In this document: positions 1-6,701 of the stretch, in pieces | Numbering within the stretch: the first letter of the stretch is position 1 | Layout: every line of letters starts with the position of its first letter | Origin: JANRKG01 sp033763635 | Lineage (GTDB): Bacteria > Cyanobacteriota > Cyanobacteriia > GCF-001939115 | Reading direction: 5' to 3' | DNA length: 10,196 nt | NCBI GenBank assembly: GCA_033763635.1 | Contig: JANRKG010000208.1 | Coordinates: 1 to 10,196 of the forward strand | Notes under the pieces: model-generated | The model's database searches: none | Told to the model about the DNA's origin: nothing | The model's input: the letters and a program-made list of their open reading frames with translations, nothing else | Position numbers and translations under genes: made by a program

Positions 1-10
1 CAGCGCTCGC

Positions 11-31
11 GCCCTGAGCGAAGTCGAAGGG
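11..31. repeat. Dispersed short repeat fragment (CCTGAGCGAAGTCGAAGG)
   Basis: The stretch contains CCTGAGCGAAGTCGAAGG, whose reverse complement CCTTCGACTTCGCTCAGG I recall as a word often repeated between genes in cyanobacteria and some other bacteria. It follows a GC-rich run (CAGCGCTCGCGC) that fits the same element. The copy sits at the window edge, so its full extent cannot be seen. The assignment rests on recall of the word, not on a second copy in this window. Confidence 0.4.
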
Positions 32-210
32 TAACCTACAGGTAAACTCTTTTCTGGAAATCTCTTAAGTAGAAGCAACTTGTGTTAGAAGAAATGTATT
101 ATTTGTTACGAATTGTATGCAGATTGGAGCGGAACCTGCACTTTGGAAATCCGTCTGGTCAACCTATCGTCAGGATTTTCTGGGAGGTCACTGCGTATGG
201 TTAAGGGTTA

Positions 211-236
211 ACATTCACGGTTTGAACCCTGAATGT
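211..236. repeat. Hairpin-forming inverted repeat
   Basis: The arms ACATTCACGG (211-220) and CCCTGAATGT (227-236) pair at 9 of 10 positions around the six-base loop TTTGAA. No T-run follows on either strand, so a classical rho-independent terminator is not supported. It could be a transcript-end hairpin of a gene to the left, a structured RNA element, or chance. Confidence 0.4.
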
Positions 237-395
237 ACCAGCTTCAAGGCGATGCGAAAATCTTTTTAGGAAATAGAGTCTTTGTGAAGATTAGCTTGCA
301 AAATCAGCAAAAACTCAGAAGAACTTTAAAGATTTTGACATGCCCCTCTAGCTATTTTGCGGTTATGGAGTGTTGGGCGTTGAAATTATACTGTA

Positions 396-460
396 GAAAA
401 CTTGCTGCGATAGTTTGCCATGACAGTTTGCGGTGATAGTTTGCAGTGATAGTGAGGCAT
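396..460. repeat. 13-bp degenerate tandem repeat, array A
   Basis: Four consecutive units with an exact 13-base period start at 409: GATAGTTTGCCAT, GACAGTTTGCGGT, GATAGTTTGCAGT and GATAGTGAGGCAT. A weaker fifth unit, GAAAACTTGCTGC, lies just before at 396-408 in the same phase. The period is not a multiple of three and no gene covers it. A 17-base spacer separates it from a second 13-bp array. It resembles the short tandemly repeated sequences of cyanobacteria in style, though those are classically heptamers. Confidence 0.7.
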
Positions 461-477
461 GAGAATCAGCTAATTTC

Positions 478-579
478 CCTGTATTGATTGCCTGTATTGA
501 TTACCCGTATGAATCGCCTGTGTTAATGGATGCATCATTTGCTTGTACTGTTTACTCGTTCATTGCCTGTATAGCTTTG
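478..579. repeat. 13-bp degenerate tandem repeat, array B
   Basis: The array opens with CCTGTATTGATTG and CCTGTATTGATTA, which differ at one base. CCCGTATGAATCG and CCTGTGTTAATGG follow in perfect 13-base phase. Further decayed units run to about 579 with 11-14-base spacing, for example CTTGTACTGTTTA at 542-554 and CCTGTATAGCTTTG at 566-579. The first four units (478-529) are certain; the tail is weaker. When rotated, the unit shares TTGCC and several later bases with array A, so the two may have a common origin. Confidence 0.7.
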
Positions 580-620
580 GGTGGGTCGGTTTAGATTTTA
601 GGGTGTTGGTATCAATTTGC

Positions 621-711
621 AGTGAATGGTAGGGGTGCCCAGCCTGACAGTACGTTAAAACTTCCGGTGATTCCCTCAACTGTCTACGTCCAGTCATTCA
701 CTCCCACCATT
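621..711. repeat. Long-range imperfect inverted repeat upstream of DUF928 gene
   Basis: AATGGTAGGGGTG at 625-637 pairs with CACTCCCACCATT at 699-711 at 11 of 13 positions, with 61 bases between the arms. An overlapping alternative pairs AGTGAATG (621-628) with CATTCACT (695-702) perfectly. The two pairings exclude each other, so the segment could switch between two folds, or this may be chance. It lies about 105 bases upstream of the DUF928 start codon. Confidence 0.35.
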
Positions 712-816
712 TTCCCGATCAGTCTTACTGCCGTTAGAGATTATTGGGGTCTCTGTATTTGGTTATTTGTGTCTTGTTTGCCGATTTAGCAATTTCATCT
801 GAGAGTTGTAAGTGAT

Positions 817-1596
817 ATGTCTCCCAAACTCCTTGTTCTCAGCTTTATGCTGCTGTCAATTCCCTTGAATGAAGGGCTGGCGAATGCGGCACTCTCCACT
901 TCTGATCGTCCGCAGGCTTCCGCATCAGGACAGGAATCCCGCCCCTCTACTTTGCAACCCACCCGCATCAGCTTGAAATTTCGGCTCCCTCGAAAGGGGG
1001 CACCTAACGTTGGTGTTGTAGGAGGGGCGACACGGGGGCAATGTACGACTGGCAAAACTCCCCTAATGGCTCTCATTCCCTCCAATCGGTTGGGCTTAAC
1101 TACGGAAACCCATCCTACTTTCTTCCTGTATGTGCCTGAAACGAAGGCGACTTCTGCTGAGTTAGTTCTGAAAGACATCAAAAATAAAGATGTCTATCGG
1201 ACAAAAGTGGCGCTTACAGGGGTTCCGGGGGTAGTCAGTGTGAAACTTCCCCAAAATGCTCCAGCGCTTGAAGTCGATAAGTATTACCGCTGGTATTTTT
1301 CAATGGCTTGCCAACCTGACGATCGCCTGGAAGATGTCTTCGTAGGAGCCTGGGTTCAACGGGTTGCGCCCGATGCGAGTCTTGCCAATTCCTTAAGACG
1401 GGCACGACAACGGGACCTGCCCAGATTGTATGCAGAGAATGGCATCTGGCATGATTCTCTGGCGGCATTGGCCTTGCTGCGTGAGGCAAATCCGAAGGAC
1501 ACCCGGTTGGCGGGATCTTGGAGAGAACTGCTGCGATCGGTTGGTTTAAATCAGGTTTCTGAAGAACCCCTGGTGGCAGGGCGAACGAACCGATAG
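817..1596 (+). CDS. DUF928 domain protein, probably exported
   Basis: The product is 259 residues and matches the cyanobacterial DUF928 family, whose biochemical role is unknown. Family traits include the basic-proline stretch RLPRKGAP (residues 56-63) followed by the GGATRGQC segment (69-76) with its conserved glycines and cysteine. Aromatic segments then follow (TFFLYVPE near 101; YYRWYFSMAC with a second cysteine), as does a C-terminal helical part containing NGIWHDSLAALA. Two cysteines in an exported protein could form a disulfide. Residues 1 to about 25 form a signal-peptide-like stretch with one early lysine, a hydrophobic core and an ANA-AL cleavage candidate. The start has only a weak GAGAG ribosome site at 801-805. 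In other cyanobacteria DUF928 genes often neighbour CHASE2 proteins; here the gene stands alone and converges on the export operon, so no functional link to that operon is implied. Confidence 0.85.
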   Translation: MSPKLLVLSFMLLSIPLNEGLANAALSTSDRPQASASGQESRPSTLQPTRISLKFRLPRKGAPNVGVVGGATRGQCTTGKTPLMALIPSNRLGLTTETHPTFFLYVPETKATSAELVLKDIKNKDVYRTKVALTGVPGVVSVKLPQNAPALEVDKYYRWYFSMACQPDDRLEDVFVGAWVQRVAPDASLANSLRRARQRDLPRLYAENGIWHDSLAALALLREANPKDTRLAGSWRELLRSVGLNQVSEEPLVAGRTNR

Positions 1597-1625
1597 GGTT
1601 CTGATCCCCAATGCCAACAGACCTG

Positions 1626-1651
1626 TAGGGACGCGAAATTTCGCGTCCCTA
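1626..1651. repeat. Perfect 26-bp palindrome between convergent genes
   Basis: The arm TAGGGACGCGAAA (1626-1638) is followed directly by its exact reverse complement (1639-1651), so the whole element is self-complementary with no loop. It lies in the 52-base gap between two convergent genes and covers the TAG stop codon (1651-1649) of the ABC2 gene. No T-run follows on either side, so it would be an atypical terminator. It could still fold as a cruciform or a 3' RNA hairpin protecting both transcripts. Palindromes of this GTAGGGACGCGAAATT style are common dispersed elements in cyanobacteria as I recall them. A degenerate relative lies at 6659-6677. Confidence 0.75.
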
Positions 1652-4372
1652 TCCCAGTTGGGGGCGCATCAAGTGCTGAAACAGTCCCGGTTCCGATAGG
1701 AGGTTTTGAAACGTTCCCTGTTGCACCACCTGCCCTGACTCTAGTACATAGATACGATCGGCTTCCCGGATGGTACTCAGACGGTGGGCAATCACAATTC
1801 GAGTGACCTTGAGTTGGTTGAGACTCTGGCTCACAATCGCCTGGGTTTGATTGTCTAGAAAGCTAGTGGCTTCGTCGAATAAAAGAATTTGGGGTTTCAG
1901 GGCTAAGGCACGGGCAATTAAGATCCGCTGGCGTTGCCCACCGGACAGGTTACTTCCCCCTTCACTGATCACCGTATGCATTCCCATCGGCATCGCAGCA
2001 ATGTCATCCGCAATGCCTGCCAGATGCGCCGCTTCCCAGGCATCGTCGATGGTGATCAGATTATTCCCAGCGATATTGTCGAATAGAGAAGCAGTGGCGA
2101 CACGGCTGTTTTGCAACAGAACTCCCAGTTGTCGCCGTACTGCATGAACATTCAAATCCCTGAGATCTTGTTGATCATAGAGGACGCGACCCGCCTGGGG
2201 AGTTTCAAAGCCCAGTAATAGGCGGAGCAGGGTAGACTTGCCACTGCCAGAGGGACCAACGATCGCAATGCATTCCCCCGATTCAACCCGAATCTCTACG
2301 CCTTTCAAGGTTTCGACTCCTCCCGATCGATAGGCGAATGTGACCCGCTCCAGGGTGATCTGTCCTGAGAGGTGCCCCGGTTCTGTCTTGCTCTTGTGAA
2401 CTTCTGGGGAAGTTGTCAGAATCGGTTGAACCCGCCGACTCAAGGCAAAGAGGGTCAGGGTTTCGGCAACGGCATTACTGAGTCCTACCGCCCCATTGAT
2501 AAAGCTGCCAAAAGCCGCGTAAAAAGCCAGAAACACCCCGACAGAAATGCTCATTCCGGAAGTGCTGTGGAATGCTTCCACAGCGCTTCCAAAGAGTGCC
2601 ACTGCACTAATTCCCGGCACCAGATAGTTCCAAACCGTCAACTTATCCCGAATTTGCTGGATGCGTAGCTGGAGGTGTTGTTGCTGACTGTATTGTTTAC
2701 CCCATTGGGCAAAAGCCCGCTCCTCCGCCCCCGTCAGGCGCAGTTTGGCAATCCCATGCACCAATTGCACCGTGAACCCAAACAGTTTGCCATCCAATTC
2801 CTGTAGGAGGAGGAGTTGAGGCAACATCAACCGAATCGAGAGCCAGGTGGCGATCGTCACTGCCAGTAACGCGACCAGGGCGACCAGGGCCAGGGTTGGA
2901 TTGTAATAGAACAGTAACCCCAGATTAAGCAAGGCAAAGCCACTACTGAAATAAGTTCGAAGTACGGCCCCACTCAGTCTTTGCCGGATTAAGTTGACGA
3001 CAGAAGCCCGCGATCGTAGATCCCCACTGGCATAACGACGGAAAAAGGGAGTTTCTAGCGTCAGTAACCGATCCCAGAGGGCGGCCTGGATTTTGGGTTC
3101 GATCGTGGCTTCTAAGCGAGTCACTGCGTACCCTTGCACTACCTGAAACGCGGTGCTGCTCAGGATTACAACCAATAAGCCTAATCCTACTTGAGCCAGC
3201 AAACCCGAATTCGCCTGGGGGATTGCCAGGTCGATAAGTAACACGGTTGCGATGGGAACGAACATGCCCAGTAAAGAAATCCCAAGTCCCGTCCATAAGA
3301 CGGTAAACCAATCTCGATCGGTGCCCCGCACCCCAAACTGCCATAGCTCTTTGAGGGAAAGGGCGCGATCGGGCAGGGGACGGTAAAAGGTATACGCAAC
3401 AGGAGAAAGCAGAGCCAGCATTTTCCCATCAACGGGGGAGCGTCGATTTTGCACTGGATCAAACAGAATGTACCGACCGGGGGCGATCGGTAGCAGGGCG
3501 ATCGGGGAGTTTTCCTCTCGGTGATAGGCCAGGAGAGGACCGCAATCCCGCAGCCACCACTGATCCCGCAGTAGAACCCGCCGTTTCCGTAGACGGGAGG
3601 CCTGGAGGATGACTTCCAGGGGATCTCTGGCTCGATAGGGAGTTTGCGAAGGGGCAGGGTAGCGAATGGGGGTTTCTAACTGCTGGCCGATCGCCTGCAT
3701 CACTCGATAAAGCGGCAAAAACTCCCGTGGACCAGGCTCTGCCTCTAGCCTTGTCGGTATTTTGGCAGGGGAACTCTGCCTGGATCTCAAGAGATCCGTC
3801 ATCTCCGTCAGCGCTTCATCGAACGCCTGACGGCTTATCTGTTGGCGGAGAAGAAACTGTTGGGACTCCGCTTCCCATTCCTGAGCCTCGGTAATTGCGA
3901 GGGTTTGGAAAAACTGGTGGTGCAGATCCCGAAGCGTTTCCCAGGAAGGAATTGTTTGGGGCATTCCCGGCGATCGAGAACCTCCCTGTAAATCCGCAAT
4001 GCCCTGCATGAGTTTCTCCATCCAGGCTGTGACGAATGCGATCGCAGTGGGATCTTTTGCCAATAACCGAGACTCAAAGGTGGTGTGACGGATGCCGATC
4101 AATCGCGCCTGATTGACGGGAGCAACGAGTATTTGTCGTTCTTGATTGGCAACTTCTGGCATAGTCAGAAGCGCCTCTCCGGGTTGGCAGGTTGTGAAAT
4201 AGCGGCGGGTACTGACAGGCTTCCCGGCCTCTACTTGCACCGTAAAGAGCGACACCACTCCCGCATCCACAATCCACACCCAACGGGGATCGTTCAGTAA
4301 CAGGGGTTGATTCTCCCGAATCCACCGAATCTGATCCGGTTCCCAGTCCGAGAAGTCGATCGGAGGTGCCAT
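1649..4372 (-). CDS. NHLP-type bacteriocin export ABC transporter, permease/ATPase (ABC2)
   Basis: The 907-residue product is a half-size ABC exporter of the NHLM/NHLP family, second type. Residues 1-350 form a long soluble N-terminal extension typical of this type and without a C39 cysteine motif. Residues about 357-632 hold some six membrane helices. The nucleotide-binding domain is complete: Walker A GPSGSGKST at 706-714, signature LSGGQ at 809-813, Walker B ILLFDEA at 829-835 and the switch histidine 863. It should power or assist export of leader-bearing peptides together with the upstream ABC1 and HlyD. I chose ATG 4372 because it forms a TGATG overlap with the ABC1 stop; a TTG at 4387 would add five residues. 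Tight spacing implies translational coupling. Whether it pairs with ABC1 as a heterodimer or acts separately is not visible. Confidence 0.9.
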   Translation of the reverse strand: MAPPIDFSDWEPDQIRWIRENQPLLLNDPRWVWIVDAGVVSLFTVQVEAGKPVSTRRYFTTCQPGEALLTMPEVANQERQILVAPVNQARLIGIRHTTFESRLLAKDPTAIAFVTAWMEKLMQGIADLQGGSRSPGMPQTIPSWETLRDLHHQFFQTLAITEAQEWEAESQQFLLRQQISRQAFDEALTEMTDLLRSRQSSPAKIPTRLEAEPGPREFLPLYRVMQAIGQQLETPIRYPAPSQTPYRARDPLEVILQASRLRKRRVLLRDQWWLRDCGPLLAYHREENSPIALLPIAPGRYILFDPVQNRRSPVDGKMLALLSPVAYTFYRPLPDRALSLKELWQFGVRGTDRDWFTVLWTGLGISLLGMFVPIATVLLIDLAIPQANSGLLAQVGLGLLVVILSSTAFQVVQGYAVTRLEATIEPKIQAALWDRLLTLETPFFRRYASGDLRSRASVVNLIRQRLSGAVLRTYFSSGFALLNLGLLFYYNPTLALVALVALLAVTIATWLSIRLMLPQLLLLQELDGKLFGFTVQLVHGIAKLRLTGAEERAFAQWGKQYSQQQHLQLRIQQIRDKLTVWNYLVPGISAVALFGSAVEAFHSTSGMSISVGVFLAFYAAFGSFINGAVGLSNAVAETLTLFALSRRVQPILTTSPEVHKSKTEPGHLSGQITLERVTFAYRSGGVETLKGVEIRVESGECIAIVGPSGSGKSTLLRLLLGFETPQAGRVLYDQQDLRDLNVHAVRRQLGVLLQNSRVATASLFDNIAGNNLITIDDAWEAAHLAGIADDIAAMPMGMHTVISEGGSNLSGGQRQRILIARALALKPQILLFDEATSFLDNQTQAIVSQSLNQLKVTRIVIAHRLSTIREADRIYVLESGQVVQQGTFQNLLSEPGLFQHLMRPQLG
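4038..4045. repeat. HIP1 octamer GCGATCGC
   Basis: A perfect HIP1 palindrome inside the ABC2 coding region. HIP1 is highly over-represented in many cyanobacterial genomes and supports the taxonomic reading. Confidence 0.8.
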
Positions 4373-4386
4373 CACAACCCCCCCCA
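4370..4386 (-). promoter_or_regulatory. TGATG stop/start coupling with G8 run
   Basis: On the minus strand the ABC1 gene ends TGG GGG GGG TTG TGA, and the final A of its stop codon is the A of the ABC2 ATG. The two genes therefore share one base, which favours termination-reinitiation. No purine-rich ribosome site other than the G-run itself precedes the ATG. The run of eight G (4385-4378) lies 5 bases before the ATG. The ABC2 frame is open across it, so a -1 slip would join the two proteins. Confidence 0.7.
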
Positions 4387-6609
4387 ACCTTCACTCTCAA
4401 TGAGATGGAAATAGGCTCTCTGTTGGGGATAGAGTGTTTCATGGGTACCCCGTTCCACCACCTTGCCCCGTTCCAACACAATAATTTCGTCACAGCCGCG
4501 AATGGCACTGAGACGGTGAGTGACCAGAATACAGGTACACCCCCGTCTCCGAAGATTTTGATTAATGAATTGTTCTGTCTCGGTATCCAGCGCACTCGTC
4601 GCCTCATCCAGCACCAGAATGGAAGGATGATGGACCAGGGCACGGGCAATTTCCAATCGTTGCCGCTGTCCTCCGCTCAGGTTAACGCCTCCCTCCAATA
4701 ACATGGCCCCATATCCCCCCGGCAACGTCAGAATCACGTCATGAATCGCCGCATCCTGACAGGCTCGAATCAGGTGGTTTTCGGGAATGGTAGAGTCCCA
4801 GAGGGTCAGGTTATCCCGAATTGTTCCACCGAACAGCCAAATATCCTGCTCGACCACAGCGAGGGAATGGGTGAGAATGGCTCGTGGAATCTGGGGTAGG
4901 AGGCGATCGTCAAAATAAATTCCCCCTGACCAGGGCTGGTAGAGTCCTGTTAGCAGTTTTAAGAGGGTGGACTTGCCCGATCCACTGCCCCCCACTAAGG
5001 CGACCCGTTGACCGGGTTGGATGGTTAAATTGAAATTTTCAATGAGGGGAGGATCAATCGGGCTGTAGCCAAAGGTGAGATCCCGCAGTTCTACCCGCCC
5101 CTGAAGACGGTGGACCTCAACTCCCGGAAAATTCCATGAGGTTGTCGCGATGAGTTGCGGATCGACTGGGTTGTTCAAAACATCCTCCAGGCGTTCCAGT
5201 CCTCCCTCAACCTCCTGAAGAGTGTTTCCAAAATTGACCAGACGGTTCACAGGTTCCAGAAAACTGAGCATCAGGCTTTGAAAAGCGACCAGCATGCCTA
5301 ACGTCAATTTCCCCTCAATGACCCGATACCCCCCAACTACCAACAGCAATACGGTGATAATGCCGGAAAGGAGCGGTGGCAAGAGATTCAGGAGTTGGTT
5401 TTTCAGCCTTAGTCCCTGCTCTACAGCGATCGCCTTCGTGTAATATCCCGACCAGCGAGCGAAGAAATCCGACTCCAGTGCCGAAGATTTCAAGGTTTCG
5501 ATGCTTTGTAATCCTGAAATCGCCACCCCTGCCAGTTTTCCATACTCCATCCCCAGACGAGTATTAGCATCAACAGACTGCCGGGAAATGGCATGGAGTA
5601 CGACCAGATTAATCGCTGCAAACACCGTTCCCATCGCGGTTAACAACGGGTCGTACTGAATCATGATGATTCCGTAGAAGAGGACGATCGTCAGATCAAT
5701 GACCGTTGTTGCTAATTGGCCCGATAGGACATCCGATAGACGGTTGTTCAGGTTAATCCGGTGGGCAATTTCCCCCGGAAAGCGTTGCAGGTAGAAGCGA
5801 ATGGGCAGACGCAGCACATGCCAGAGAAATTGGCTGGACAACTTAACCGCCAACTTAATGCGAATGCGACTCAAGTACCGCAATTGCAGCCAGGTCAATC
5901 CTCCCCGCAGCATGACCATCAGTCCCATGCCTAGGAGGAGGGGCCGGATGCCATCGGCTTGCCCCTGAACCAGGATGCGATCGACAAACACCTGAGTCAG
6001 GGCCGGAACTGCCAGCCCAGGAATGAGCAGCAAAAATCCCAGCAGAAGACAGAAGGTAAGCGCTCCCCCGACCCCTCGCAACCGCTTCACGAGGGCCGGA
6101 ACCACATTGGGCCGATGGCCTCCCCTGCGAAATTCCGGCCCCGGTTCCATCACGAGCGCGATTCCTGTGTAGGATTCGTTAAATTCCTCATAGGAAACCA
6201 TGCGCGGACCTGTGAGGGGGTCATTCAGGAAGACCCCGTGACGGCTCCAACCTTCCACCACCAAAAAGTGATTGAAATTCCAAAAAATAATATAGGGACA
6301 GCGCAACGATCGCAGGGCATCCAGACTTTTCTTAAATCCCTTGGCAACCAGGCCGTAGCGACGGGCTGCCTTCACTAAATTCGCTGCATTACTGCCATCT
6401 CGCGAAACCCCGCAAGTCTGGCGCAACTCCGGGAGAGGGACGATGCGCCCGTAATAGCCTAAGACGATCGCCAGGGATGCCGCGCCACATTCCACTGCTT
6501 CCATTTGCAACACTGTTGGAGTCCTGACCCGACGGGCTTTTTGGGGTGACAAATTCTTGAGGGCAATTCTCAATTGGGTCAGGAGGTTCGGTCGCAGAAC
6601 AAATTTCAT
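4372..6609 (-). CDS. NHLP-type bacteriocin export ABC transporter with C39 peptidase (ABC1)
   Basis: The 745-residue product is a peptidase-containing ABC exporter that cuts a leader from a precursor peptide, usually after a double-glycine-type site, and exports the remainder across the inner membrane. The C39 peptidase occupies about residues 28-155 and looks catalytically intact: oxyanion Gln35, nucleophile Cys41 in VECGAAS, His114 in FNHFLVVEG and Asp130 in FLNDP. The motif PTVLQMEAVECGAA is characteristic of the NHLM/NHLP family. About six membrane helices lie between 182 and 455. The ATPase carries Walker A GGSGSGKST (540-548), signature LSGGQ (644-648), Walker B ILVLDEA (664-670) and His698. 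The ATG at 6609 is the only usable start because an in-frame stop lies 15 bases upstream. It has no Shine-Dalgarno sequence, and an 11-codon frame ends in an ATGA overlap with it. No substrate peptide gene is in the window. Confidence 0.93.
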   Translation of the reverse strand: MKFVLRPNLLTQLRIALKNLSPQKARRVRTPTVLQMEAVECGAASLAIVLGYYGRIVPLPELRQTCGVSRDGSNAANLVKAARRYGLVAKGFKKSLDALRSLRCPYIIFWNFNHFLVVEGWSRHGVFLNDPLTGPRMVSYEEFNESYTGIALVMEPGPEFRRGGHRPNVVPALVKRLRGVGGALTFCLLLGFLLLIPGLAVPALTQVFVDRILVQGQADGIRPLLLGMGLMVMLRGGLTWLQLRYLSRIRIKLAVKLSSQFLWHVLRLPIRFYLQRFPGEIAHRINLNNRLSDVLSGQLATTVIDLTIVLFYGIIMIQYDPLLTAMGTVFAAINLVVLHAISRQSVDANTRLGMEYGKLAGVAISGLQSIETLKSSALESDFFARWSGYYTKAIAVEQGLRLKNQLLNLLPPLLSGIITVLLLVVGGYRVIEGKLTLGMLVAFQSLMLSFLEPVNRLVNFGNTLQEVEGGLERLEDVLNNPVDPQLIATTSWNFPGVEVHRLQGRVELRDLTFGYSPIDPPLIENFNLTIQPGQRVALVGGSGSGKSTLLKLLTGLYQPWSGGIYFDDRLLPQIPRAILTHSLAVVEQDIWLFGGTIRDNLTLWDSTIPENHLIRACQDAAIHDVILTLPGGYGAMLLEGGVNLSGGQRQRLEIARALVHHPSILVLDEATSALDTETEQFINQNLRRRGCTCILVTHRLSAIRGCDEIIVLERGKVVERGTHETLYPQQRAYFHLIESEGWGGL
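5426..5433. repeat. HIP1 octamer GCGATCGC
   Basis: A second perfect HIP1 palindrome, inside the ABC1 coding region between its membrane helices and reading as part of the stretch around residues 393-395. Confidence 0.8.
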
Positions 6610-6641
6610 AGGGGGGAGGCACCGCTAGGATTCAGACCCAT
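6606..6641 (-). other. Possible 11-codon leader frame overlapping the ABC1 start
   Basis: A short minus-strand frame begins with ATG at 6641, encodes MGLNPSGASPL and stops with TGA at 6608-6606. That stop shares ATGA with the ABC1 start codon. Since ABC1 lacks a ribosome binding site, translation of this mini-frame could deliver ribosomes to it. The mini-frame itself also lacks a visible ribosome site and its content looks like nothing known, so it may be chance. Confidence 0.25.
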
Positions 6642-6658
6642 GGGCGGGGGCACCGGAG

Positions 6659-6677
6659 AGACACGAATTTCGCGTCT
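6659..6677. repeat. Degenerate relative of the GACGCGAAATTTCGCGTC palindrome
   Basis: AGACACGAA and TTCGCGTCT flank a single T and pair at 8 of 9 positions. The core matches the palindrome at 1626-1651 (ACGAATTTCGCGTC against GCGAAATTTCGCGTC, one base shorter and one base changed). It lies in the 92-base gap between the HlyD and ABC1 genes, the largest gap in the operon, where an RNA hairpin could separate or process the two cistrons. The relation to the other copy is inferred from the shared word. Confidence 0.45.
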
Positions 6678-6701
6678 TTGAGAGAATTGGGAACGATTCG
6701 A

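Larger units (their letters stand above)
1..816. other. Gene-free AT-rich region with repeats
   Basis: I see no credible protein gene or RNA gene here. The only open frame of note (233-436, plus) has no recognisable domain, begins inside a hairpin arm and ends inside a tandem repeat, so I do not call it. The stretch looks richer in A and T than the operon to the right. It contains a short dispersed-repeat fragment at the left edge, a hairpin at 211-236, two 13-bp-period tandem arrays at 396-460 and 478-579, and an inverted repeat pairing 621-637 with 695-711. The promoter of the DUF928 gene presumably lies in the last 100-200 bases, but no pair of -35 and -10 boxes is good enough to name. Confidence 0.6.

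Noticed and set aside
211..236. GGTTTGAACCC read as a tRNA T-arm
   Set aside because: The flanks do not form a T-stem of five pairs around a seven-base loop, and no acceptor, D or anticodon arm can be found around it.
233..436. A 67-codon plus-strand open frame as a possible precursor peptide
   Set aside because: It has no NHLP, Nif11 or double-glycine leader features, no ribosome binding site, and it begins in a hairpin arm and ends in a tandem repeat.
409..579. Tandem repeats as a CRISPR array
   Set aside because: The units are 13 bases and directly abutting, with no unique spacers, and they decay in sequence.
1626..1651. Classical bidirectional rho-independent terminator
   Set aside because: There is no T-run after the hairpin on either strand, so I call it a palindromic repeat.
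2943..3462. Several out-of-frame open frames within the ABC2 gene
   Set aside because: They overlap the well-supported transporter frame and show no domains of their own.
6389..6622. Overlapping 77-codon minus-strand frame at the start of ABC1
   Set aside because: It lies in another frame within the C39 domain coding sequence, which is strongly conserved at the protein level; it is a shadow.
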